From NCBI GenBank assembly GCA_946186335.1, contig CAMHMW010000017.1:1-19058 (forward strand): DNA of 19,058 bases. Direction: 5' to 3'. Below, in pieces: positions 1-8,068 of the stretch. The position numbers and the translations under genes were made by a program. Every line of letters begins with the position of its first letter. Position 1 is the stretch's first letter. This DNA is from an uncultured Candidatus Melainabacteria bacterium. GTDB lineage: Bacteria; Cyanobacteriota; Vampirovibrionia; Gastranaerophilales; Gastranaerophilaceae. Under the pieces are notes generated by a model, which was given only the letters and a program-made list of their open reading frames with translations, was not told where the DNA came from and searched no databases.

Positions 1-25
1 TTGATTTATTTTTTTTCTTAACATC

Positions 26-54
26 TTTACATGATTTTCGTAATTTTGTATAAT
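26..54 (+). promoter_or_regulatory. Sigma70-type promoter for the TpsB transporter
   Basis: A -35 element TTTACA (26-31) and a perfect -10 element TATAAT (49-54) are separated by exactly 17 bases. Transcription would begin near base 61, giving a leader of about 160 nt before the start codon at 220. The T-run at 8-16 could be the tail of an upstream terminator, but its stem would lie outside the window. Seen in sequence; activity is inferred. Confidence 0.72.
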
Positions 55-84
55 GGCATGGTAGAAATAGAGGAGATGCTACAA

Positions 85-112
85 AGATTTTTGTTAAATG
101 TAACAAAAATTT
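85..112. repeat. Inverted repeat 1 in the transporter leader
   Basis: A perfect 10-base inverted repeat (arms 87-96 and 101-110, ATTTTTGTTA / TAACAAAAAT) has a 4-base AATG loop. It extends outward by one G-U and one A-U pair to 85/112. It lies 25-50 nt downstream of the predicted transcription start, so it would form a hairpin in the mRNA leader. The 3' side lacks a T-run, so it does not look like an intrinsic terminator on the plus strand. Confidence 0.6.
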
Positions 113-119
113 AAAATAG

Positions 120-144
120 GTTTCAATTTTTTATCATTTGAAAC
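120..144. repeat. Inverted repeat 2 in the transporter leader
   Basis: Perfect 7-base arms GTTTCAA (120-126) and TTGAAAC (138-144) enclose an 11-base A/T-rich loop. It ends exactly where the third inverted repeat begins. It could be an mRNA hairpin or a protein-binding site. Confidence 0.5.
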
Positions 145-170
145 ATAATATATTTGCAAAGATATATTAT
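145..170. repeat. Inverted repeat 3 in the transporter leader
   Basis: Perfect 9-base arms ATAATATAT (145-153) and ATATATTAT (162-170) enclose an 8-base loop TTGCAAAG. The arms are pure A/T, so chance occurrence is easier than for repeat 1. Its contiguity with repeat 2 makes the block more notable. It ends 35 bases before the ribosome binding site. Confidence 0.5.
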
Positions 171-219
171 TTGATATGCAACTAGATATACAATTAATTA
201 TATAGAAGGTGAATACGAA

Positions 220-2286
220 ATGAAGAAGATTAAAATGAATAATCGATTATTCAAAACCGCATTAGGGGCTTGTGCATTGTGTGCATTATCATTTGGTTTA
301 ACCTCTCCTGCTTTTGCCGTTGGTGAAGCAATGATTAACAATACGGCAGGCGGAAGTTACTTTGGACCTGGGTATACTCACGGTACGATACCTGCTTATC
401 AAGAAGCTGTGAGAGTAAAGAATGAAGTCGGTGGTGCGGCTACTCACGATAACGATGTTATGAGATATGATGTTAACCGTCGTCGTGCAGAAGGTGATTA
501 TTACCAATATGACCAAAAAAGATACGGCACGGGCGGTACTGCCGTTACAAATTATGCAGACCCCAGTACGGCACTTCCGGATGCTATGAAGGCTACGATT
601 GATGAAGTTGGAACAAAGGGTGTTTATATTAACTCAATCGAAGTTTCTCCGTCTGAAATATTGACCAGAGAAGAAATTAACCGTGTAATCGGACCGTATG
701 TCGGTAAAAACGTATTTATGTCCGATATTCAGGCCGCTATCAACGGTTTGAATACATTGTACGCCGAAAAAGGTTATGTAACGGCAAGAGCATATCTGCC
801 CGAACAGACTGTTTCAAACGGAAATATTAAAATTGAACTTATTGAAAGCCGTATCGGTAACGTTACCGTTACAAACAACAGATATACAACAGATAATTAT
901 ATTTTGAAAAGAATACCTGAAAAATCAGGTCAGTTGTTTGATATTGTAAATCTTGAAAAAGATGTATTGGATTTCAACAGATACCACGATGGAGTTAATC
1001 TTTCAGCTAACTTAAAGGCAGGTTCTCAACCCGGAACAACGGATATTGAACTGACTGCCGCTGAAACTTTTCCTTTCCACTTAATCGGTATGATGGATAA
1101 CGCTGGTCGTAGAAGTACAGGTCAGTTAAGAGGCGGTCCTGCAATTGTTGCTGACAGTTTGTTCCATCACCGTGATCAGATGACAATGGGTGCTTACTTC
1201 TCAAAAGGCGCAACAAGTCCGTTCTTTGATTACAGTTTCCCGATTAACAAAAAAGACGGTAGAATCGGTTTTTCATTCTCATCAACATTTGCTAAAGTCA
1301 GAAATGGTGATTACAGCTGGATGGGCTTGAAAAGTAATTCATATATTTACAGTTTGTACTACGATCAACCGCTTGTCAGAAAACAGGGCTTTGAGTTGAA
1401 GTCATTGGCAGCATTGAATTACAAACGTTCAAGAACTTGGTCTAATTTGGGTAATCTGCTTTCTGAGGCATACGGTTATGATGTAGATGACCCGATTAAA
1501 GATGTTGATCAGGTTACAAGTATTGACTTGGGCTTGAATATGAGAAAAGATACCAGATATGGTATTTGGTATTTGAATCAGATGGCATCATTGGCTGTTC
1601 CGATTTTTGACAGTGAATCAAGTTACTTTAAATTATCAGGCGGTTTCTTAAGACTGCATGACTTTTCACATGGTTTCATCGGTCAATTACGAGGCAGTTA
1701 TCAGGTTATTCCGAACAGTAAACATATACCGTACCTTGATCAGTTCCAGGTAGGTGGTTTGGCTACTGTCAGAGGATATTCCGAAGGTGTTATGCTTGGT
1801 AAGAGCGGATATTTCTTCAGTGGTGAATTGATGTTCCCGTTAGGACCGAGAATGATAACAGGAAAAGACGGTCGTTCTCACAAATTTATCGGTCACTATT
1901 TGAAAGGTGCTATATTTGCAGATACATCAGGTGTATTCCCTTATGTCGGAGAAGATGTTTACGGAGGAAGTTACTTCTTGGCATCTGTTGGTATGGGACT
2001 CAGAGTTCAGTTACCGGGTGATTTGAGTGCTCGTTTATACTGGGGTTATCCGTTAGTTAATAACGCTTATGAAGATCACAGACACATGGGAAGATTCCAC
2101 TTTGAATTGACTCTTGAACCTGATTTGGATGGTCTGTTGGCTAAACGTAATAAACCGGAACCAGTTATTCAGGCTCCTGCACCGGAACCTCCGAAGGAAT
2201 TACCGCCTGTTGCACCGCCTGAAAACAACTACGATGATATCAGGCACTATGACTACTTGCTTGATGGTTCGGCAACAGCGTTATAA
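220..2286 (+). CDS. ShlB/FhaC/HecB-family (TpsB) outer-membrane transporter with proline-rich tail
   Basis: A 688-residue outer-membrane beta-barrel of the two-partner secretion (Omp85/TpsB) superfamily, which exports a large partner protein from the periplasm to the cell surface. Residues 1-33 form a Sec signal peptide (basic start, hydrophobic core, cleavage after AFA). Residues 34-130 are a Gly/Tyr-rich linker. POTRA-like domain 1 lies at about 134-212 and a second at about 212-282. The barrel spans about 283-634 and includes the superfamily hallmark VRGY at 517-520 followed by the usual glycine- and aromatic-rich strand. The last strand ends near 634. Beyond it is an atypical 54-residue tail whose segment 645-668 is rich in Pro and Glu; family members normally end at the last strand. 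The start is supported by AAGGTG at 206-211. No partner (TpsA) gene follows; a terminator does. Family assignment is firm, the cargo unknown. Confidence 0.9.
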   Translation: MKKIKMNNRLFKTALGACALCALSFGLTSPAFAVGEAMINNTAGGSYFGPGYTHGTIPAYQEAVRVKNEVGGAATHDNDVMRYDVNRRRAEGDYYQYDQKRYGTGGTAVTNYADPSTALPDAMKATIDEVGTKGVYINSIEVSPSEILTREEINRVIGPYVGKNVFMSDIQAAINGLNTLYAEKGYVTARAYLPEQTVSNGNIKIELIESRIGNVTVTNNRYTTDNYILKRIPEKSGQLFDIVNLEKDVLDFNRYHDGVNLSANLKAGSQPGTTDIELTAAETFPFHLIGMMDNAGRRSTGQLRGGPAIVADSLFHHRDQMTMGAYFSKGATSPFFDYSFPINKKDGRIGFSFSSTFAKVRNGDYSWMGLKSNSYIYSLYYDQPLVRKQGFELKSLAALNYKRSRTWSNLGNLLSEAYGYDVDDPIKDVDQVTSIDLGLNMRKDTRYGIWYLNQMASLAVPIFDSESSYFKLSGGFLRLHDFSHGFIGQLRGSYQVIPNSKHIPYLDQFQVGGLATVRGYSEGVMLGKSGYFFSGELMFPLGPRMITGKDGRSHKFIGHYLKGAIFADTSGVFPYVGEDVYGGSYFLASVGMGLRVQLPGDLSARLYWGYPLVNNAYEDHRHMGRFHFELTLEPDLDGLLAKRNKPEPVIQAPAPEPPKELPPVAPPENNYDDIRHYDYLLDGSATAL

Positions 2287-2301
2287 TTTAACATTAATTA
2301 T

Positions 2302-2335
2302 AAAAAACGATCCGATTTTATCGGGTCGTTTTTGT
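2302..2335 (+). terminator. Intrinsic terminator after the transporter gene
   Basis: A 10-bp stem (arms 2306-2315 and 2321-2330, one G-U pair) with a 5-base loop TTTTA is followed by T residues from 2331. It lies 16 bases after the stop codon and separates the transporter gene from bioD. Confidence 0.85.
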
Positions 2336-2341
2336 TTGGTT

Positions 2342-2347
2342 TATAAT
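2342..2347 (+). promoter_or_regulatory. Candidate -10 element for bioD-bioA
   Basis: A perfect TATAAT lies immediately after the preceding terminator, which makes a new promoter necessary here. No good -35 is present at 16-18 bases upstream; that space is the terminator stem. Transcription would start near 2354, leaving a leader of only about 14 nt that still contains the ribosome binding site GGAGA (2356-2360). Confidence 0.4.
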
Positions 2348-2367
2348 GATTTTATGGAGATGTAACA

Positions 2368-3030
2368 ATGAGCAGTAAAAATATTTTTATTACGGCAACG
2401 GGTACTGATGTCGGAAAAACATATATTTCGGCTTTACTTCTAAAAATGCTGCGAGAAACCGGCAGAAATTACGGATATTATAAGCCCGCACTTAGCGGTG
2501 CAGTAAGGCTGAATGACGGCTCTTTATTGCCGGGGGATGCAGATTTTGTTGTAAAATACTCGGGACTTGATATTGACCCTTCTGATTGTGTTACATACTG
2601 TTTTGAAGAAGCCGTTTCCCCTCATTTGGCGGCGGAACGTAAGGGCGTAAGAATCGAACTTGATAAAATCAGAAGTCACTATAACAAATTGCTCGGAAAA
2701 TATGACAATTTGCTGGTTGAGGGTGCGGGTGGAATAACTTGCCCGTTTAATTTAAAAGGGGAAATTTTGCTCTTGACGGATGTCATAAAGGCGCTCGATA
2801 CCGATGTGGTGCTTGTTGCTGATGCGGGACTCGGAACAATAAATTCCGTATTGTTAACTTATGAATATGCAAAAGAGCACGGTATAAAAATTATCGGAAT
2901 TATATACAATAACTGCGAACGCGACAATTTTATGCACGATGATAATATTAAGCAGCTTGAGAAATTAACTGGTATAAAAACCTTGGCAAAGGTTAAAAAA
3001 GGTGATAAAGACATAAAACTTTTAACATAG
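2368..3030 (+). CDS. bioD: ATP-dependent dethiobiotin synthetase
   Basis: Catalyses closure of the ureido ring of dethiobiotin from 7,8-diaminononanoate, CO2 and ATP, the penultimate step of biotin synthesis, in the cytoplasm. The 220-residue length is typical. Seen in the sequence: the modified P-loop GTDVGKT at 12-18, the KPALSG substrate motif at 39-44, VEGAGG at 117-122, GLGTIN at 154-159 and a YNN nucleotide-recognition segment around 180-182. The start ATG is preceded by GGAGA at 7 bases. bioA follows after 11 bases, with its ribosome binding site overlapping the bioD stop codon, so the pair is one operon encoding consecutive steps in reverse order. Neither bioB nor bioF is in the window. 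Confidence 0.95.
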   Translation: MSSKNIFITATGTDVGKTYISALLLKMLRETGRNYGYYKPALSGAVRLNDGSLLPGDADFVVKYSGLDIDPSDCVTYCFEEAVSPHLAAERKGVRIELDKIRSHYNKLLGKYDNLLVEGAGGITCPFNLKGEILLLTDVIKALDTDVVLVADAGLGTINSVLLTYEYAKEHGIKIIGIIYNNCERDNFMHDDNIKQLEKLTGIKTLAKVKKGDKDIKLLT

Positions 3031-3041
3031 AGGAATATAAA

Positions 3042-4388
3042 ATGAACTGGCAGGAAGAAGATTTAAAATATATATGGCATCCTTGTTCTCAGATGAAGGA
3101 CTATGAAACATTGCCCCCGATAGTAATTGACCGTGCAAGCGGTATAAACCTGTATGATATTGACGGAAATTGCTACAAAGATGTGGTAAGTTCGTGGTGG
3201 TGTAACCTTTTGGGGCATTGTAATCCGAGAATAAATGCTGCGATGAAAAATCAACTTGACAGGTTAGAACATGTTATTTTTGCTAATTTTACACACAAAA
3301 CAGCAATTACTCTGTGCCAAAAATTAATGGAAGTATTACCAAAAGGCTTATGTAAATTTAATTTTGCGGATAACGGTTCTGCCTCAATTGAAATGGCAAT
3401 GAAAATGAGTTTTCAGTACCATCAGCAAACAGGGCATCCTGAAAAGAAACGTTTTATGGCATTAACGGATGCTTATCACGGGGAAACCATCGGAGCATTG
3501 TCTGTTGGGGCTTGTGATTTGTATTCGGAGATTTATAAACCGATTTTGATGGATGTTGTAAGAGTTCAGGGTCCTGATTGTTTTCGCTGTCCTTTTTGTA
3601 AATGCAGGGATAATTGTGATTGTGAGTGTTTTCAAAATGCTGAGGAAACTTTTGCAAAATATGGTGACGAAACCTGTGCAATGCTTGTAGAACCTCTCTT
3701 GCAGGGCTCTGCCGGAATGAAAATATATCCGCCGTTGTATCTCGAAAAATTGAGAAAACTTTGTGATAAGTATAACGTACATCTTATTGCGGATGAAATA
3801 GCGACTGGATACGGCAGAACAGGAAAAATGTTTGCGTTTGACCATGCGGGTGTTTCTCCCGATATAATGTGCTTGTCAAAGGGTTTAACGGGCGGATATA
3901 TGCCGATGTCAATCTGTGTCACAACGCAGGAAATTTATGATGCGTTTTATGATGATTACGGTAAGGGTAAAGCGTTCATGCACTCTCACACTTATGCGGG
4001 AAATCCGCTTGCGTGTTCTGCTGCTATTGAGGTTTTAAATATTCTGAAAGATGAGGATATTATTCTAAAAGCGGTTGAGAACGCTAAATATTTTAATAAA
4101 ATCATAAAAGATAAATTTGAGCATCTGCCTTATGTCGGCGAAGTCCGTCATATCGGGCTTGTAAATGCAATAGAAATTGTTAAAAACAAAGAAACAAAAC
4201 AGGCATACCCCTCAAACCAGCGTCTTGGGTATCAAATTTACAAGAAAGCTCTTAAAAAAGGTGTTTTATTACGACCGCTCGGTGATGTTATTTATTTTAA
4301 TCCGCCGTTGATAATTCAGCCTGAGGATATGGATTTTGTAACTGATGTTGCAAAAGATTGTATGACAGAAATTATGACGAACCGCTAA
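3042..4388 (+). CDS. bioA: Adenosylmethionine-8-amino-7-oxononanoate aminotransferase (DAPA synthase)
   Basis: PLP-dependent class III aminotransferase that converts 7-keto-8-aminopelargonate to 7,8-diaminopelargonate, the substrate of the adjacent BioD; family members normally use S-adenosylmethionine as amino donor. Diagnostic features are the N-terminal HPCSQMKDYE (13-22), SSWW at 50-53, AYHGET at 144-149, the DE-ATGYGRTG segment with Asp251, and the Schiff-base lysine Lys280 in LSKGLTGG. Length (448) fits. Residues 180-196 hold seven cysteines (180, 183, 186, 188, 192, 194, 196), an insertion I recall from some anaerobe BioA proteins but not from the E. coli type. The ribosome binding site AGAGGA overlaps the bioD stop. 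The 3' end lies one base from the end of a convergent gene, with no terminator in between. Confidence 0.95.
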   Translation: MNWQEEDLKYIWHPCSQMKDYETLPPIVIDRASGINLYDIDGNCYKDVVSSWWCNLLGHCNPRINAAMKNQLDRLEHVIFANFTHKTAITLCQKLMEVLPKGLCKFNFADNGSASIEMAMKMSFQYHQQTGHPEKKRFMALTDAYHGETIGALSVGACDLYSEIYKPILMDVVRVQGPDCFRCPFCKCRDNCDCECFQNAEETFAKYGDETCAMLVEPLLQGSAGMKIYPPLYLEKLRKLCDKYNVHLIADEIATGYGRTGKMFAFDHAGVSPDIMCLSKGLTGGYMPMSICVTTQEIYDAFYDDYGKGKAFMHSHTYAGNPLACSAAIEVLNILKDEDIILKAVENAKYFNKIIKDKFEHLPYVGEVRHIGLVNAIEIVKNKETKQAYPSNQRLGYQIYKKALKKGVLLRPLGDVIYFNPPLIIQPEDMDFVTDVAKDCMTEIMTNR

Positions 4389-4389
4389 A

Positions 4390-5985
4390 TTATGCGCTGA
4401 TTACTTTTGACTTGCTGCGGCTTTTTTCAAGATTATTGGTGAATTTACCTATGCGGTTCAAAATTACTCCTGAAATTACACCGAGAGCTATTGATTTAGT
4501 TCCTGATATAAGTTTTGTGGCGGAAATCAGAGAGGTTAAGATGCCGCCTGCAATGGGTATTCCAGAGGTTAACATTATCGATTTTTTTTCTGTTGAGTCT
4601 TTTGCTTTTACAAGAGCATAAGATATTGCGGAAGATGAAATTACCAGTGTCAGCATATCTGTCGGGGCAGAGCCGATTTCCAAATCTCTCATTTTATCGA
4701 ACAAATCGCCGCATTCAAGTCTTACTGATTTATCAAAAAGTTTGACAGCTTTTTTCATACAGTCCATTGTTCCTGATTTGGCAAGTTCAAACGGAGCAAT
4801 TTTTTTGTATATTTCAATCATTTTCTGAAGGTCTGCGGGTTTGTCTTCCTTAATTACATTATTTATAAGTTTAATGTTTGCCGCTATATCTTTTACAACC
4901 TGTTCCGGTTCTTTTTTAGCCAGAACTTCTTGATTATGCGCAGAAAGTCTTTTGATTTCATTTGTGAAGTGTTCCATATTAAAACTTAAAGGAGATTTAT
5001 CTTTTACGTACCATTTCAGTTTTTCTACTATATCAAGTCCGATATTATCTTTTGCGGAAATCATACTGCTGATGTTTTCAATATAAGTTAAAATATAGGC
5101 TTTCATTTCTTTGTCGGTATATGAGAGCATGTCCCTCGCAACTGCAATATTTTCTGCTAATTTTGTTTTATTTGCCTTGATTTGTTCTGCGGCGATAAAG
5201 GTTTGCCACATTTCTTTTCGTTTAAATTTATTATTTTTTGTCCAAAAATCTTTGAAAGATTCATCCCAAAATTTTGTATATAACTCGGAGGTTGCTTTTT
5301 TCATGTATTCATATCTTGCCTGCTGGGTTGATTCCCGCATTGTAACATCAACTACCTGTTGAACATACCACCTGTGATTGCGTGCATCTTCAACGAGTTG
5401 TTTTTTTGTAAAAGTTTTTTCTCCGATTATAACTTCTTCATCACCAAAGTTTTTGATTATGTATTCATCAAGCTTGTCAAATTTTTCAAACAGTTTGCCG
5501 AATTGTTTTTGAGCTTTTTTGTATGATTTTTTTACGGTATTTCGTGATAATGTTTCAAAAAATTTTGAAATTCCTTTGTGAATTGCCCTTGTTGGAGAGG
5601 TTTTATACATAAGTTTCATAAATAATATATCTTTTACCGAGTTAATATTATTTATGCTTTCTGATTTGCGGATGAAAGAATTAAGGCTGTGTATAAAATG
5701 TTCATAAAATGATGTTTTTTGAGATGGCTTGTCTAAAAACGACTGATTAACTTTTCCTTCAAAATATTCTTTGAGTTTTAAAAGGTATTTTTTTGAATTT
5801 TTCTGAACTCCCTTTGAAAGGAATAAAAGTCCGACACCCAATGTAATTAAACCGATTTTTGCTGCCTTTTTGCCGTTGCTTTTTGGAGTATTTTCTGCGG
5901 CAGGCTTATTTGTATCGGTTTTTTTATATTTGTGAAATCTGTGCTGAATGTTTATGTATCTGCTTGATATGGTATCGGTATGCAT
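4390..5985 (-). CDS. Large membrane-anchored protein of unknown function
   Basis: I do not recognise this 531-residue protein. It starts with a basic, polar 40-residue segment, then a hydrophobic stretch at about 41-58 that could anchor the chain. A long Lys-rich, mostly alpha-helical region (about 65-440, likely coiled-coil in part) follows. Hydrophobic segments at about 443-459, 469-495 and 497-513 precede a basic tail. This arrangement suggests an inner-membrane protein with a large soluble middle. There is no cleavable signal and no enzyme motif I can name. The ribosome binding site is weak (GGAA about 11 bases before the ATG). It is convergent with bioA with one base between the stop codons. 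It may be a lineage-specific family; start choice is reasonable but not certain. Confidence 0.8.
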   Translation of the reverse strand: MHTDTISSRYINIQHRFHKYKKTDTNKPAAENTPKSNGKKAAKIGLITLGVGLLFLSKGVQKNSKKYLLKLKEYFEGKVNQSFLDKPSQKTSFYEHFIHSLNSFIRKSESINNINSVKDILFMKLMYKTSPTRAIHKGISKFFETLSRNTVKKSYKKAQKQFGKLFEKFDKLDEYIIKNFGDEEVIIGEKTFTKKQLVEDARNHRWYVQQVVDVTMRESTQQARYEYMKKATSELYTKFWDESFKDFWTKNNKFKRKEMWQTFIAAEQIKANKTKLAENIAVARDMLSYTDKEMKAYILTYIENISSMISAKDNIGLDIVEKLKWYVKDKSPLSFNMEHFTNEIKRLSAHNQEVLAKKEPEQVVKDIAANIKLINNVIKEDKPADLQKMIEIYKKIAPFELAKSGTMDCMKKAVKLFDKSVRLECGDLFDKMRDLEIGSAPTDMLTLVISSSAISYALVKAKDSTEKKSIMLTSGIPIAGGILTSLISATKLISGTKSIALGVISGVILNRIGKFTNNLEKSRSKSKVISA

Positions 5986-6016
5986 TCCGGTTTATATTCC
6001 ATGTTAAATAAAATAC

Positions 6017-6022
6017 ATTATA
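6017..6022 (-). promoter_or_regulatory. Candidate -10 element for the 531-residue protein
   Basis: On the minus strand this reads TATAAT, about 32 bases before the start codon at 5985. No convincing -35 is found at 16-18 bases, and the region is very A/T-rich. It is separated from nrdJ by that gene's terminator, so the downstream gene needs its own promoter. Confidence 0.35.
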
Positions 6023-6055
6023 TATTAAATCCAAAAACCAAATTTTTTGCGGGTA

Positions 6056-6082
6056 ACAAAAAAGCGGGTCAAAACCCGCTTC
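6056..6082 (-). terminator. Intrinsic terminator of nrdJ
   Basis: On the minus strand a perfect 8-bp stem AAGCGGGT / ACCCGCTT (arms 6074-6081 and 6062-6069) with a TTTG loop is followed by a run of six T (6063 down to 6058). It lies about 10 bases after the nrdJ stop codon. Confidence 0.92.
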
Positions 6083-6090
6083 ATACTTCC

Positions 6091-8049
6091 CTATGAGCAT
6101 CCGGAATATCCGCAGTTTAAGCAGATAAAACAACCCTCTGCCATCTCAATAGTGTTTCCGCACTCGGGACAGGTAACCTTTTTTATCTCGCCCGTCGGGT
6201 TGTATTCTTCCGTCTCACATCTCTCCTCTTTCACGGACGGCTCAGGTTTAACACTTTCTTTTTTCTTATCGTTTATATTCATCGGCTGGAATTGTCTGGA
6301 ATTGTTACGGTAAACCGTTATTCCTTTTAAATTATTCTTATATGCCAGAATATATGTATCTCGGATGTCCTCTTTTGTTGCACTTTCAACAAAATTTACC
6401 GTTTTTGAAACAGCATTATCCGTATGTAACTGGAATGCTGCCTGCATTTTAACATGCCAGTACGGTGATATGTCGTGTGCCGTTTCAAAAATATGTTTAA
6501 CATCTTCGGAAACTCCGTCAACGTGTGCTATTGTTCCGTCTTTTGCTATTTGTGACATAACGGTTTCGCTGTATATGCCGTGTGTTATCATATAGTCTTT
6601 AAATATCGGATTAATTTCAAGCATTTCCGTTCCGTCCAAAATCAGTCTTGAAAATACCAGTCCGAACAGCGGTTCAATACCGCCTGATGCCCCTGCTATC
6701 ATAGAAATTGTACCCGTGGGTGCGATGCAGGTTGTGGTAGCGTTGCGAAGTCCGTATTTTTTTATTTCCCCGTCAAGGGTGAGCCACATCTCATCAGATA
6801 TTTTTCCTGAAGATTTGCCTTTGAACTTGTTATATAAATAGTTTTCACTATCGTAAATACTTCCCTTAAAGTTTGTGAAACGACCTCTTTCTTTTGAAAG
6901 TTCAACGGATTCGGTTTTGGAAATATAGTCAATAAACTCCATAACCTGTCCGGCGAGTTTGGTTCCATCCTCTGAACCGTACGGAATTTCAAGTTTCATA
7001 AGCATATCTGCCCAGCCCATAATTCCGAGTCCGATTTTGCGGTTTGAATTTACCATTTGTTTAATCTGCGGTAGCGGATAATTGTTAACCAAAATAACAT
7101 TATCAAGAAATCTCATAGCTGTTCTGACGGTTTTTTCAAGAAGTTCCCAGTTAACTTTACCGTCTGATACCATAAGTCCGAGATTTATTGAACCAAGATT
7201 GCACGCTTCATAAGGTAATAGCGGTACTTCTCCGCATGGGTTTGTTGATTCAATTTCTCCGACAAGCGGAGTCGGGTTGTCTGCATTCATTTTGTCTATA
7301 AAGACTATTCCGGGTTCGCCGTTTTTCCATGCGCATTCCACAATAAGGTCAAAGACTTCTTTTGCCGGTAATTTCCCTGTAACGGTGTTGTTTTGCGGGT
7401 TTATAAGTTCGTAATTTTCCCCGTTTAAATATGCTTCCATAAATTTGTCCGTCAGGGCAACCGAAATATTAAAATTATTTAGTCTGTCATTGTTTTCTTT
7501 ACTGTGGATAAATTCCAGAATGTCGGGGTGGTCAACTCTTAATATACCCATGTTAGCCCCCCGCCTTGTTCCGCCTTGTTTTACGGCTTCTGTAGCAGCG
7601 TTAAAGACTTCCATAAACGAAACAGGTCCTGATGATACCCCCATAGTAGAACGTACAATACTGTTTTTAGGTCTTAATCTTGAAAAAGAAAATCCCGTAC
7701 CACCGCCCGACTGATGGATTAGCGCAGTATTTTTAATTGTTTCAAAAATATCTGCCAAACTGTCCTCAACAGGCAGAACAAAGCATGCAGCCAACTGTCC
7801 CAATTCTCTGCCCGCATTCATAAGTGTCGGAGAATTTGGCATAAAATAAAGGTTTGTTATGGTGTCATAAAATCTGTCTGATAACTCTTTTATTTGCGCA
7901 TCTGATTTGCCGAATTGTCTGTCCCCGTCTGCTATAGCATCGGCAACCCGTCTGAACATGTCTTCCGGCGTTTCGGTGCATTTACCGTCAGAATTTCTTT
8001 TTAAATATCTTTTTTCAAGAACCTTTACAGAATTTTCAGTTAAATTCAT
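6091..8049 (-). CDS. nrdJ: Adenosylcobalamin-dependent (class II) ribonucleoside-diphosphate reductase
   Basis: Reduces ribonucleotides to deoxyribonucleotides using a B12-derived thiyl radical, which works with or without oxygen. The 652-residue chain begins directly at the catalytic barrel; no N-terminal ATP-cone is visible. Landmarks are the redox cysteine Cys89 in AACF, SGGGTGF at 114-120, the active-site N-P-C-G-E at 270-274 with radical Cys272, and the partner redox Cys441 in CIAPTGTIS. The C-terminus carries a zinc-ribbon-like cluster (Cys627, 630, 640, 643, 646, plus Cys651) characteristic of this B12-dependent subfamily, probably for re-reduction of the active site. AGGGG lies about 9 bases before the ATG. 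It is monocistronic, with its own promoter and terminator, and divergent from the importer operon. Confidence 0.95.
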   Translation of the reverse strand: MNLTENSVKVLEKRYLKRNSDGKCTETPEDMFRRVADAIADGDRQFGKSDAQIKELSDRFYDTITNLYFMPNSPTLMNAGRELGQLAACFVLPVEDSLADIFETIKNTALIHQSGGGTGFSFSRLRPKNSIVRSTMGVSSGPVSFMEVFNAATEAVKQGGTRRGANMGILRVDHPDILEFIHSKENNDRLNNFNISVALTDKFMEAYLNGENYELINPQNNTVTGKLPAKEVFDLIVECAWKNGEPGIVFIDKMNADNPTPLVGEIESTNPCGEVPLLPYEACNLGSINLGLMVSDGKVNWELLEKTVRTAMRFLDNVILVNNYPLPQIKQMVNSNRKIGLGIMGWADMLMKLEIPYGSEDGTKLAGQVMEFIDYISKTESVELSKERGRFTNFKGSIYDSENYLYNKFKGKSSGKISDEMWLTLDGEIKKYGLRNATTTCIAPTGTISMIAGASGGIEPLFGLVFSRLILDGTEMLEINPIFKDYMITHGIYSETVMSQIAKDGTIAHVDGVSEDVKHIFETAHDISPYWHVKMQAAFQLHTDNAVSKTVNFVESATKEDIRDTYILAYKNNLKGITVYRNNSRQFQPMNINDKKKESVKPEPSVKEERCETEEYNPTGEIKKVTCPECGNTIEMAEGCFICLNCGYSGCS

Positions 8050-8068
8050 AATCTAAACCCCTAATTTT

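Noticed and set aside
2114..2365. 83-codon plus-strand frame overlapping the end of the transporter gene and the terminator
   Set aside because: Out of frame with the transporter, runs through the terminator hairpin, and has no family resemblance.
3462..3845. 127-codon open frame antisense to bioA, and other antisense frames of 60-130 codons
   Set aside because: They lie opposite firmly identified genes, have no recognisable motifs or ribosome binding sites, and show composition expected of shadow frames.
4383..4427. Possible terminator after bioA (CCGC ... GCGG followed by a T-run)
   Set aside because: Only four base pairs across a loop of about 30 bases, within the coding region of the convergent gene; too weak to call.
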